Assembly (NCBI GenBank): GCA_002361365.1
Contig: DEST01000001.1
Location: 1 to 21,917 of the forward strand
Reading direction: 5' to 3'
Origin: Alphaproteobacteria bacterium UBA3307
GTDB taxonomy: Bacteria; Pseudomonadota; Alphaproteobacteria; RF32; CAG-239
Length of the DNA stretch: 21,917 bases
Shown: one piece after another, positions 7,981 through 15,365 of the stretch
Layout: every line of letters begins with the position of its first letter
How positions within the stretch are numbered: the stretch's first letter is position 1
Notes under the pieces: generated by a model
The model's input: the letters and a program-made list of their open reading frames with translations, nothing else
Told to the model about the DNA's origin: nothing
Database searches by the model: none
Made by a program: the position numbers and the translations under genes

Positions 7981-8875
7981 AACAGGAGCGATGATTAAGC
8001 GGATATTGGCGGCGGCGGTAATGATTCCGATTGCCATAATAACGTTATACATAGGCAGTCCGTATGTAGAAGTTTTGGCAATAACCGTAGGGGGGTTATT
8101 GGCTTGGGAATGGGCAAATATGCTTTCTGCACCGCATACTTCTTCATATTATGTAACTGCATATATGATGGGCTTGGCTACGGCTATTTGGGCTTATAAT
8201 TTTTCGGTAATCATTCCGATGATTGCCATAATATCATTGTTTGTATGGGCTTTGGCAGAAAAAGAAAAACATCGTTGGCTTTTGATTTTGGGTGTACCTT
8301 ATATTTCTATCGGGGTTGCCTCGCTGATTTGGATTTATCGTTCGTTTGACCCGAGTACCGGCGATTTTGACCCGCGCTATAATTACAGTTTTATTATGAC
8401 TGCTTGGTTTTTCTTGATGGTATGGAGTATGGATATCGGCGGTTTAGTGGTCGGCTGTAGCGTACGCGGACCTAAGTTAGCGCCTAAAATCAGTCCCAAC
8501 AAAACGTGGTCAGGTTTTATCGGTGGTATATTATTAGCGGTATCAATCAGCATAATTTTTATGTTTTTCTGCACCACAATTATGGAAATTCCGTTTTATG
8601 ATTTTGATAAATTTCGCTATATTTCATTTTCGTACAAACCGCTCGGTGTACGCTATGAATGGAATGTCAACAGTCAAATGTTTTATGCACTGATGGCTGT
8701 ATTTATTGCAATTTTGGCACAAATAGGAGATTTAATCGAATCAGCCATAAAACGTAAAGTAGGAGTCAAAGATTCATCTAAGCTGATTCCGGGACACGGC
8801 GGTGTTTTTGACCGTATAGACGGGTTGATTTTTGCATCTGCATTTACTTATTTGTTTTTTGCATGGATTTTATGA
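7967..8875 (+). CDS. cdsA: Phosphatidate cytidylyltransferase (CDP-diacylglycerol synthase)
   Basis: Inner-membrane enzyme converting phosphatidic acid and CTP to CDP-diacylglycerol, the branch point for phosphatidylethanolamine, phosphatidylglycerol and cardiolipin. The start is placed at 7967 because GGGAGAGAAG stands just before it. An in-frame ATG at 7937 lies inside uppS and lacks a ribosome site. The 302 residues carry about eight hydrophobic segments. The complete family signature spans residues 259-286 (SAIKRKVGVKD ... IPGHGGVFDRID). A polar stretch of roughly 35 residues (about 203-238, with YDFDKFRYISF and GVRYEWNVNSQ) between two membrane segments makes the protein longer than the common 270-285. 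The gene ends 9 bp before rseP, without the dxr gene that usually intervenes. Confidence 0.95.
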   Translation: MVSRKTGAMIKRILAAAVMIPIAIITLYIGSPYVEVLAITVGGLLAWEWANMLSAPHTSSYYVTAYMMGLATAIWAYNFSVIIPMIAIISLFVWALAEKEKHRWLLILGVPYISIGVASLIWIYRSFDPSTGDFDPRYNYSFIMTAWFFLMVWSMDIGGLVVGCSVRGPKLAPKISPNKTWSGFIGGILLAVSISIIFMFFCTTIMEIPFYDFDKFRYISFSYKPLGVRYEWNVNSQMFYALMAVFIAILAQIGDLIESAIKRKVGVKDSSKLIPGHGGVFDRIDGLIFASAFTYLFFAWIL

Positions 8876-8884
8876 GGTAGAAAA

Positions 8885-10297
8885 ATGTCGCTGATAGCAA
8901 ACATTATTTACTATATAGTACCATTTATCGTTCTGCTCGGAATTTTAGTATTTGTTCACGAGTTTGGGCACTTTATTGTCGCGCGCTTGCTTGGAGTAAA
9001 GGTTGTAGCATTTTCCATCGGCTTTGGTAAAAAAATTTGGAGCAGAACCGATAAAAAAGGCACTTGTTGGCAACTGGCAGTTGTACCGCTCGGTGGTTAT
9101 TGCCAATTTTTGGGAGATGCCGATGCCTCATCGTCAACAGTGGATAACAGTCTGGAAAGCCTGTCAGAAGAAGATAAAAAAGGGGCTTTTCCGTTACAAA
9201 AGACGTGGAAGAAAATTCTGATTGTGGTCGCAGGTCCGCTATTTAATTATCTGTTCGCTGTTTTATTGTTTTGCTGTTTATTCTGGATATACGGTAAATT
9301 GGTATATCCGCCTGTTGTCGGGGAAGTAATGCCGGATAGTGCGGCACAAAAAGCCGGAATATTGGCCGGAGACACCATCACGGCCGTTAATGGAATACAA
9401 GTTACGGATTTTTCATCTTTGAGCAACGAGATTTTATTGACCAATGAAGACCCAGTAAGCATAGAAGTTATACGTCCGTATACGGCAAAATTATCTCCAC
9501 AAAAAATAGCAGCGTGCGGAGAATCCGTTTCAACCAAATTTATCGGCATCAGCGGACAACCGGCGGAAGATGCGGAGGATTCGTCCCAGCCGATAGTATT
9601 ACCGATTGTCAAAAACGTACTTCCGGAAAGTCCGGCACAAAAAGCAGGCTTGCAAAATGGTGATAAATTGGAAACAGTAGACGGTAAAAAAATAAACATA
9701 TTTAAGGACTTAAAAGATTATGTAATGACGCATCAAGATGATGAAATTGAGCTTAAATACTCACGCAAGCTGACTTTTGATGCATATTTAAATGAAACTC
9801 AGCAGGACGAAAACGGCAAAACCCCGCAACGCCGTCTGCTGGGTGTAAAATCAACACCGGAACTTACTTCTGCGGAAAAATATACATTTTCGCAAGCGTT
9901 TGCCGCCGGCGTTAAAGAAACTTATGACATTACTGCAATGACTTTGCGTGGTGTCTGGCAAATGATAACAGGTCAACGTGATGGCAAAGACGTCGGCGGT
10001 ATTATCAGAATTGCCGAATTATCCGGAGATGTCAGTAAAAGCGGCGGTTTTCTCGGATTTATTTATTTTATGGCTCTGATATCAGTTAATTTAGGATTGA
10101 TTAATCTGTTTCCGATTCCGGTTTTAGACGGCGGAAATTTGTTAATTTTCCTGATTGAACTGTTGATAGGTCGTGAACTTAAACCAAATATTAAGGATTA
10201 TATCTTTAAATTCGGTTTATTGATTGTTTTAGCCCTTATGGTATTTGCGACATGGAATGATATCGTACATCTGTTCGGGCGTATTTTTGATAGATAA
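8885..10297 (+). CDS. rseP: RseP-type site-2 membrane metalloprotease
   Basis: Intramembrane zinc protease that cuts anti-sigma factors and leftover signal peptides inside the inner membrane (RseP in E. coli, MmpA in Caulobacter). The 470 residues include an N-terminal membrane segment carrying HEFGH at 25-29 (two zinc ligands and the catalytic Glu). Two PDZ domains follow, around 142-200 (VMPDSAAQKAGILAGDTI) and 240-292 (VLPESPAQKAGLQNGDKL). The C-terminal membrane core has NLFPIPVLDGGNLL, whose Asp415 is the third zinc ligand. The two PDZ domains make it closer in plan to E. coli RseP than to the shorter one-PDZ MmpA. It sits 11 bp upstream of bamA, the usual envelope-stress pairing. No sigma-E or anti-sigma gene is in the window. 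Confidence 0.95.
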   Translation: MSLIANIIYYIVPFIVLLGILVFVHEFGHFIVARLLGVKVVAFSIGFGKKIWSRTDKKGTCWQLAVVPLGGYCQFLGDADASSSTVDNSLESLSEEDKKGAFPLQKTWKKILIVVAGPLFNYLFAVLLFCCLFWIYGKLVYPPVVGEVMPDSAAQKAGILAGDTITAVNGIQVTDFSSLSNEILLTNEDPVSIEVIRPYTAKLSPQKIAACGESVSTKFIGISGQPAEDAEDSSQPIVLPIVKNVLPESPAQKAGLQNGDKLETVDGKKINIFKDLKDYVMTHQDDEIELKYSRKLTFDAYLNETQQDENGKTPQRRLLGVKSTPELTSAEKYTFSQAFAAGVKETYDITAMTLRGVWQMITGQRDGKDVGGIIRIAELSGDVSKSGGFLGFIYFMALISVNLGLINLFPIPVLDGGNLLIFLIELLIGRELKPNIKDYIFKFGLLIVLALMVFATWNDIVHLFGRIFDR

Positions 10298-10308
10298 GGA
10301 ATAACACA

Positions 10309-12573
10309 ATGAAAAAAGGAATTTATGCCGGATTATTGATGAGTTGGATTGCGTTTCAGGCAAATGCAGCCGGATATTATGTTAAAAACATAGAAGTTGA
10401 TGGTTTACAACGTGTTGAAAAAGAAACGGTTCTGGCCTATTTAAATCTGAAACAAAACCGCAACATTTCACAAGAAGAATTGGATAATTCGTTTAAAAAC
10501 TTGTATGAAACCGGTTTGTTCAGCGATATTAATTTCGATGTTTCCAGTAACAACACTCTCAAAATCAATGTAAAAGAAAACCCGATTATCGGCAAACGCG
10601 CCTTTGACGGCAATGATAAAATTGCCGACAGAACTCTTGAAAGTGAAGTTCAGTTAGGTCCGCGTTCAATTTATGACAAAGCTAAAGTACAACAAGATGT
10701 TCAACGAATTTTGGACGTATATCGCAAAACCGGACGCTATGCAGTTACGGTCGAACCTAAAATTATTGAAAGAGAAGATAATCGTGTTGATTTGATATAT
10801 GAAATTGACGAAGGTACCGCGGCAAAAATCGATAAAATTAACTTTATCGGCAACACGCACTACAGCAATTCTGATTTGCGTGATGAAATTATGAGCCGTG
10901 AAAGCAGATGGTATCGTTTCTTTAGTTCGGCTGATGAATATGATGCCGAAAAAATGGATTATGATAAAGAAATGTTGCGTCGTTTCTATACAACGCACGG
11001 ATATGCCGATTTTAATGTGGAATCCGCAGTTGCCGAACTCAGTGATGACAATAAATCATTTATCTTAACTTTTACGGTAGACGAAGGTCCGCGCTATGAA
11101 GTTCGCAATATCAATATTATATCCCAAGTTGAAGGGGTTAATACCGATAGATTGTATAAAGATGTTGAATTGTCTAAAGGAGATTGGTATAATTCGGAAG
11201 ATGTTGAACGCTCAATCTCAGCAATGACCGAACGCTTAGGTAAAAAAGGTTTTGCTTTTGTAGATGTTGTTCCGGAGCTTAACCGTAATGTTGAAGACGG
11301 TAAAGGTAAGGTCGATATCACCTTTATTGTCAACGAAAGCGAGCGTATGTTTGTAAATCGCATTAATATCACCGGTAATGAGCGTACAGTTGACGAAGTT
11401 ATCCGTCGCGAATTCAGAATAGACGAAGGCGATGCACTTAATATTTCTAAATTACGCGATTCGCGCCGCAATATTGAAAATCTGAACTATTTCAGTAAAG
11501 TAGATATGCAAACCGATGTTATTTCAGATAACAAAGTAAATATCAATACAGTTGTTGAAGAAAAATCTACCGGATACTTCAATGTTGGTGTCGGCTACTC
11601 AACCACCAACGGTGCTTTAGTCCGCGCCGGAATTGTTGAAAATAACTTCCGCGGCAAGGGGCAAGAACTCGGCTTCAATGTCGGAGTTTCCGAAAAAAAT
11701 AAAGATTACAGCATCAGTTTTACGGAACCGTATTTCTTAGGCCGCCGTTTGAGCGCCGGTATTGATTTATTTATGGAAGACCAAGATTATGAAGATGAGG
11801 CATCTTATGATACTCGTACCATCGGCGGACGCACTCGTTTCGGTTGGAAATATACAGACAGATTTTATCACTTTGTACGCTATAATTTAAGCACAAATGA
11901 AATCAAAAACGTCAAAGATTACGCTTCAGAATTTGTAAAAGCAGAAAAAGGGAAAGCAACAACCTCCTCTGTTGGCGAAACATTCGTATATGACCGTCGA
12001 GACAGTTCAGTCAACCCGAAGGAAGGATATTATGTATCTGTCGGACACGATATTTCCGGCTTGGGTGGTGACACAAAATACAACAAAGTAGACGTAAAAC
12101 TTTCTAAGTTCTATACTCTGTTTGACCACTATACCTTCAGATTTTTTGCCAACGGCGGTTATATTGCAGGCTATGGCGGCAAAGATGTCAGAATGTCTGA
12201 CCGTTACTATCTGGGCGGTGCCAATATGCGCGGTTTTGAATCAGCTGGTATCGGCGCACGTGACCGCAGAACCAGAGATGCTTTAGGTGGTAACTGGATG
12301 ATGTATTCCGGCACTGAACTTACTTTCCCTATCGGCTTAGATGAACTTGGTGTCAAAGGACGTCTATTCTGGGATATCGGTACCATCGGCAAACCGGATA
12401 ACTTTGATGAAAATAAAATCGCCTACTCTGGTTTAGTCAGACAATCAATCGGTTTCGGATTTGACTGGTTCTCTCCGATGGGTAGAATCAACCTTGACTT
12501 CGGTTTCCCGATTGTTAAGACGGATTATGATGAGAAAGAAGTATTCCGCCTGAACTTCGGCACCAGTTTGTAA
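10309..12573 (+). CDS. bamA: Outer membrane protein assembly factor BamA
   Basis: Omp85-family core of the BAM complex, which folds beta-barrel proteins into the outer membrane. The 754 residues begin with a signal peptide (MKKG, hydrophobic core, cleavage near QANA at 20). Five POTRA domains follow over about 22-417, each beginning with a V/I-x-x-I-x-V/I-x-G pattern (for example VKNIEVDGLQ, INFIGNTHYS, INITGNERT). A 16-strand barrel fills the rest. The strand-16 neighbour loop motif, usually VRGF, is MRGF at 640-643. The protein ends FRLNFGTSL; most BamA proteins end in Phe or Trp. Spacings of 11 and 10 bp to rseP and lpxD place it in the operon. The skp/ompH gene that often follows bamA is absent. 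Confidence 0.96.
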   Translation: MKKGIYAGLLMSWIAFQANAAGYYVKNIEVDGLQRVEKETVLAYLNLKQNRNISQEELDNSFKNLYETGLFSDINFDVSSNNTLKINVKENPIIGKRAFDGNDKIADRTLESEVQLGPRSIYDKAKVQQDVQRILDVYRKTGRYAVTVEPKIIEREDNRVDLIYEIDEGTAAKIDKINFIGNTHYSNSDLRDEIMSRESRWYRFFSSADEYDAEKMDYDKEMLRRFYTTHGYADFNVESAVAELSDDNKSFILTFTVDEGPRYEVRNINIISQVEGVNTDRLYKDVELSKGDWYNSEDVERSISAMTERLGKKGFAFVDVVPELNRNVEDGKGKVDITFIVNESERMFVNRINITGNERTVDEVIRREFRIDEGDALNISKLRDSRRNIENLNYFSKVDMQTDVISDNKVNINTVVEEKSTGYFNVGVGYSTTNGALVRAGIVENNFRGKGQELGFNVGVSEKNKDYSISFTEPYFLGRRLSAGIDLFMEDQDYEDEASYDTRTIGGRTRFGWKYTDRFYHFVRYNLSTNEIKNVKDYASEFVKAEKGKATTSSVGETFVYDRRDSSVNPKEGYYVSVGHDISGLGGDTKYNKVDVKLSKFYTLFDHYTFRFFANGGYIAGYGGKDVRMSDRYYLGGANMRGFESAGIGARDRRTRDALGGNWMMYSGTELTFPIGLDELGVKGRLFWDIGTIGKPDNFDENKIAYSGLVRQSIGFGFDWFSPMGRINLDFGFPIVKTDYDEKEVFRLNFGTSL

Positions 12574-12583
12574 GGGGAAAAAT

Positions 12584-13597
12584 ATGGTAGATAAGCATTT
12601 TTACGATGCAAAGGAAAACGTGACTTTAGCTCAGGTGGCTGAAGTCACGTCTGCCGTTTTAGCAGATACATCAAAGGCTGATGAAACAATCGCCGACATA
12701 GCCACAATGTTGCACGCCGGCACAGAAGATATTTGCTTTTTTTATGACCGAAAAAATAAAGAAAAGGCAAGGCAAATGCAAGCCAAAGCCTGTATAACAA
12801 CTACAGATTTGCAGCAATTTGTGCCGGAAAACGTAATTGTTTTAATCAGCGAAAATCCCAAAATTGCATTTATTAAACTTAACGAATTTATGTATGCCGA
12901 AAAGATGCCGATAGCTCAAATTGCTGCCAGTGCGAAAATTGCCGCAAACGCCAAAATCGGTACAAATTGCTTCGTTGGAGAAAATGTAGTAATTGGAAAA
13001 GACGTAGAAATAGGTGATAATTGTATAATTGAACCGAATGTTGTAATTGCACAAGGCTGCAAAATCGGCAACAATTGCCGAATTGGGAACAATGCATCAA
13101 TTGCCTACAGCATTATTGGCAACAATTGCTATATTTATACCGGAGCTCGCCTTGGGCAAGACGGTTTCGGCTTTCAGTTGATAAACGGTCAACATCATCG
13201 CATTCCGCAACTGGGTCGCGTCATTATCGGCAATGATGTGGAAATCGGCGCTAACACTTGTATTGACCGTGGTGCACTTGACGATACGGTAATAGGTGAT
13301 GGCTCTCGCATTGATAATTTGGTGCAGATTGCGCATAATAATAAGCTCGGTCGAGGTTGCGTGATTGTGTCGCAAGTCGGAATTGCCGGAAGCTGCACAC
13401 TCGGAGATTATGTTGTTTTAGGCGGTCAGGTCGGTTTGGCAGACCACTTGAATATCGGTAGCGGTGCACAAGTGGCGGCACAATCCGGAGCCATGCGTGA
13501 TATTGAAGCCGGTGCAGTGATGATGGGCAGCCCGTGCGTACCATTCAAAGACTATATGCGCCAAGTTTCGTTTTTGCAAAAAAATTCTAAAAAATAG
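12584..13597 (+). CDS. lpxD: UDP-3-O-acylglucosamine N-acyltransferase
   Basis: Third step of lipid A synthesis: transfers a 3-hydroxyacyl group from acyl carrier protein to the 2-amino group of UDP-3-O-acylglucosamine. The 337 residues match the family. The N-terminal uridine-binding domain (about 1-105) is followed by a left-handed beta-helix of hexapeptide repeats (about 112-310). Examples of the repeats are IGKDVEIGDNC and IGNNCRIGNNA. The catalytic base is His251 in VQIAHNNKLGRG. GGQVGLADHLNIGSGAQ and the final helix (CVPFKDYMRQVSF) complete the pattern. A GGGGA ribosome site precedes the ATG. Its presence with fabZ means the cell probably makes lipid A, although lpxA is not next door. 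Confidence 0.96.
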   Translation: MVDKHFYDAKENVTLAQVAEVTSAVLADTSKADETIADIATMLHAGTEDICFFYDRKNKEKARQMQAKACITTTDLQQFVPENVIVLISENPKIAFIKLNEFMYAEKMPIAQIAASAKIAANAKIGTNCFVGENVVIGKDVEIGDNCIIEPNVVIAQGCKIGNNCRIGNNASIAYSIIGNNCYIYTGARLGQDGFGFQLINGQHHRIPQLGRVIIGNDVEIGANTCIDRGALDDTVIGDGSRIDNLVQIAHNNKLGRGCVIVSQVGIAGSCTLGDYVVLGGQVGLADHLNIGSGAQVAAQSGAMRDIEAGAVMMGSPCVPFKDYMRQVSFLQKNSKK

Positions 13598-13608
13598 AGG
13601 TTAAAATA

Positions 13609-14058
13609 ATGGAAGAAAAAGTTTATAATATTGATGAAATTATGAAAATGTTGCCGCACCGTTATCCGTTTTTGCTTGTGGACAGACTAATTGTCGAAGA
13701 ACCGGGAGAGAAAGGTATCGGTATCAAAAACCTAACAATGAACGAACAGTTTTTTCAGGGACATTTTCCGAATAATCCTATTATGCCGGGAGTGTTGCAA
13801 ATTGAGGCAATGGCACAAACTGCCGGCTGCATTGTAATGGCTGCTCAAGGCGATTATGAAACAAACAAACATAGCGTGCTTTTTATGTCTGTTGATGGCG
13901 TAAAATTCCGCAAACCGGTACGTCCGGGAGACCAACTCAAAATGCATTTGGAAAAAATAAAGGTGCGTCGCAATATTTTTGTATTCAAAGGTGTATCAAA
14001 AGTTGATGACCAAGTTGTTTCAGAAGCAGAATTGACGGCGATGATAATTGATAACTAA
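13609..14058 (+). CDS. fabZ: 3-hydroxyacyl-[ACP] dehydratase FabZ
   Basis: Dehydrates 3-hydroxyacyl-ACP in the fatty acid elongation cycle and competes with LpxA and LpxD for the same hydroxyacyl-ACP pool. The 149 residues form a single hot-dog fold. Visible are LPHRYPFLLVDR (15-26), the catalytic GHFPNNPIMPGVLQIEAMAQ with His52 and Glu66, and KFRKPVRPGDQL. The gene lies 11 bp after lpxD. It is the last gene of the operon: a 13-bp stem-loop follows and the next gene has its own promoter. In most alphaproteobacteria lpxA comes directly after fabZ; here it does not. Confidence 0.96.
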   Translation: MEEKVYNIDEIMKMLPHRYPFLLVDRLIVEEPGEKGIGIKNLTMNEQFFQGHFPNNPIMPGVLQIEAMAQTAGCIVMAAQGDYETNKHSVLFMSVDGVKFRKPVRPGDQLKMHLEKIKVRRNIFVFKGVSKVDDQVVSEAELTAMIIDN

Positions 14059-14071
14059 TATATGTTTATCC

Positions 14072-14107
14072 TTAACCTCTCTTATTTATATCCGTAAGAG
14101 AGGTTAA
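14072..14107 (+). terminator. Perfect 13-bp stem-loop after fabZ
   Basis: TTAACCTCTCTTA (14072-14084) is exactly complementary to TAAGAGAGGTTAA (14095-14107) across a 10-nt loop. It starts 13 bp after the fabZ stop. The following bases (TTTAGCC) do not make a proper T-tract, so it may end transcription weakly or protect the 3' end of the long mRNA. Confidence 0.55.
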
Positions 14108-14137
14108 TTTAGCCATAAAAATATTTTGACAAAAAAC

Positions 14138-14166
14138 TTGCAATCTGCATTTTTTCGTGCTACAAT
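14138..14166 (+). promoter_or_regulatory. Promoter of the 14198 gene
   Basis: TTGCAA (14138-14143), 17 bp, then TACAAT (14161-14166), which matches five of six -10 positions. Transcription would start near 14173, giving a leader of about 25 nt. A TTGACA also lies upstream (14126-14131) but is 29 bp from the -10 and cannot pair with it. Confidence 0.6.
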
Positions 14167-14197
14167 CATAAAAAATCATAGAAAAGGAGATATTAAA

Positions 14198-14437
14198 ATG
14201 GTAAAAACATCTGAAATAAAACAAGAAGTTCCTGCTACCGTTATGGAGCGACTTAAAAAGGCTTTACATAAAGTAGGAGATGTACTTGATGACTTAGGTA
14301 ACCCTAATAAGCATATAGATAATCCTACCGGCTTAAAACCATATGAGCAAGAAGGTTTTGCCGAGCAACGAGAAAAAGAAGTAAACTCAGCAATCAATTC
14401 TTATGTCAGCAAAGGTGATAAAGGAATTGACTATTAG
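14198..14437 (+). CDS. Small charged protein of unknown function (79 residues)
   Basis: I do not recognise this family. The start at 14198 is chosen because AAAAGGAGA (14182-14190) ends 7 bp before it. A longer frame from a TTG at 14126 would run through the promoter and is rejected. The product is soluble and hydrophilic, with no cysteine or tryptophan. It has a predicted amphipathic helix at about 12-34 (VMERLKKALHKVGDVLDDLG), then a turn-rich middle with NPNKHIDNPTG, a glutamate-rich helix (EQREKEVNSAINSY), and a tail ending KGIDY. Own promoter, strong ribosome site and a terminator make it a monocistronic, probably well expressed gene. It occupies the spot after fabZ where lpxA is normally found. 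Function cannot be inferred. Confidence 0.75.
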   Translation: MVKTSEIKQEVPATVMERLKKALHKVGDVLDDLGNPNKHIDNPTGLKPYEQEGFAEQREKEVNSAINSYVSKGDKGIDY

Positions 14438-14457
14438 CTGTTGCATTTAAATATTAT

Positions 14458-14492
14458 AAAAAGGGCGAAAGATATTAACTTTCGTCCTTTTT
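14458..14492. terminator. Bidirectional terminator between the 14198 gene and atpG
   Basis: AAAAAGGGCGAAAG (14458-14471) pairs with CTTTCGTCCTTTTT (14479-14492) around a 7-nt loop, with one G-T wobble. Both strands end in a T-tract, so the hairpin can stop transcripts from either side. The TAA stop of atpG (14475-14477 on +) lies inside the loop, so the right-hand arm is also the last coding part of atpG. Confidence 0.85.
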
Positions 14493-15362
14493 CATTGCAT
14501 TAGCACCGGAAATAACATCTATCAACTCACTGGTAATTTCTTCTTGCCTTTGTTGTTGATATTCCAAATCCATTTCTTCAAGATTTTCATCTATATTTTT
14601 TTCCGCATTTTGCATATTGGTCATCCGCGTAAAATGCTCGGCTGCTAACGACAAGTTAAGACACTCGGCCAGTTCAACAGTCAGCGATTCACGCAACAAA
14701 GCCGCAAACATCTTATCCGGCTTTGCCGGCACCAGAGGAATGTTGTTGGTTTCCCATTTTTTATAGCGCAATTGTTGCAACTGCTGAATATCTATCGGCA
14801 GAAGTTTTTTCATTTTCACTTCCACCGCCGCATTTTTACGCCGCTGATGATAGCAAACATACACTTCTGACACCCTGTTTTGTAAAATAGCCTTATCTAT
14901 GCGTAAAATTACCTGTTCAGCTAAAGAGATAATGGATTTTACGGAATTTGAAGTAGCAAATCCTGACAAAACAGATGATTTTGCCTGTTCAGCCAAAGCA
15001 AAAAGCCGCTTACCGACCGTAACAAAATAAGTATCTGCCGAACTGATATTTTGTTCTGAGATAAAATCCGCAACATTTCCTATAAGCTCCCGATTAAAAC
15101 GCCCGACCATACCATTATCCGAGCCGATAAGTATAAATAAATATCGTTGATGCACACGCATCGGAATGGCTAAATTCGGAATATCATTATGAATAGCAAG
15201 AGCCTGAAATGCATCACGTAAATTGTGTTTATATTCGCGTAAAACGGCATTGGCTTGCTCGTATTGCAAAATACTGACAGACGACAGTGTTTTCATATTG
15301 CTGACAATTTCGCGTAAATCTTTGGTAGTTTTAATTTTGCGTTGCAAAGCTTCTGCCGGCAT
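14475..15362 (-). CDS. atpG: N-type ATPase subunit gamma
   Basis: Central rotor stalk that couples rotation of the c-ring to the alpha3-beta3 head. About 295 residues. The N-terminal helix is AEALQRKIKTTKDLREIVSNMKTL, with the KI and T-x-D-L pattern of gamma subunits. The C-terminal helix is RQEEITSELIDVISGANAM, where ITxELxDVxxGA is the usual gamma ending. After the alpha stop the bases read TGA-GTG-ATG, so either the GTG at 15365 or the ATG at 15362 could start it. GGAG lies about 8 bases before the ATG, which I prefer. It is the last gene of the operon, as expected for the atpDCQRBEFAG order, and its final codons form part of a terminator hairpin. Confidence 0.93.
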   Translation of the reverse strand: MPAEALQRKIKTTKDLREIVSNMKTLSSVSILQYEQANAVLREYKHNLRDAFQALAIHNDIPNLAIPMRVHQRYLFILIGSDNGMVGRFNRELIGNVADFISEQNISSADTYFVTVGKRLFALAEQAKSSVLSGFATSNSVKSIISLAEQVILRIDKAILQNRVSEVYVCYHQRRKNAAVEVKMKKLLPIDIQQLQQLRYKKWETNNIPLVPAKPDKMFAALLRESLTVELAECLNLSLAAEHFTRMTNMQNAEKNIDENLEEMDLEYQQQRQEEITSELIDVISGANAMKKDES

Positions 15363-15365
15363 CAC

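Noticed and set aside
9247..9699. 150-codon open frame on - inside rseP
   Set aside because: Antisense shadow of the PDZ region of rseP, caused by codon bias of the real gene.
13066..13130. Repeated GGCAACAATTGC-like words
   Set aside because: These encode hexapeptide repeats (IGNNC) of LpxD and are explained by protein structure.
14126..14197. 24-codon N-terminal extension of the small gene, from a TTG at 14126
   Set aside because: It would run through the -35 and -10 of the promoter, and the ATG at 14198 has the strong ribosome site.
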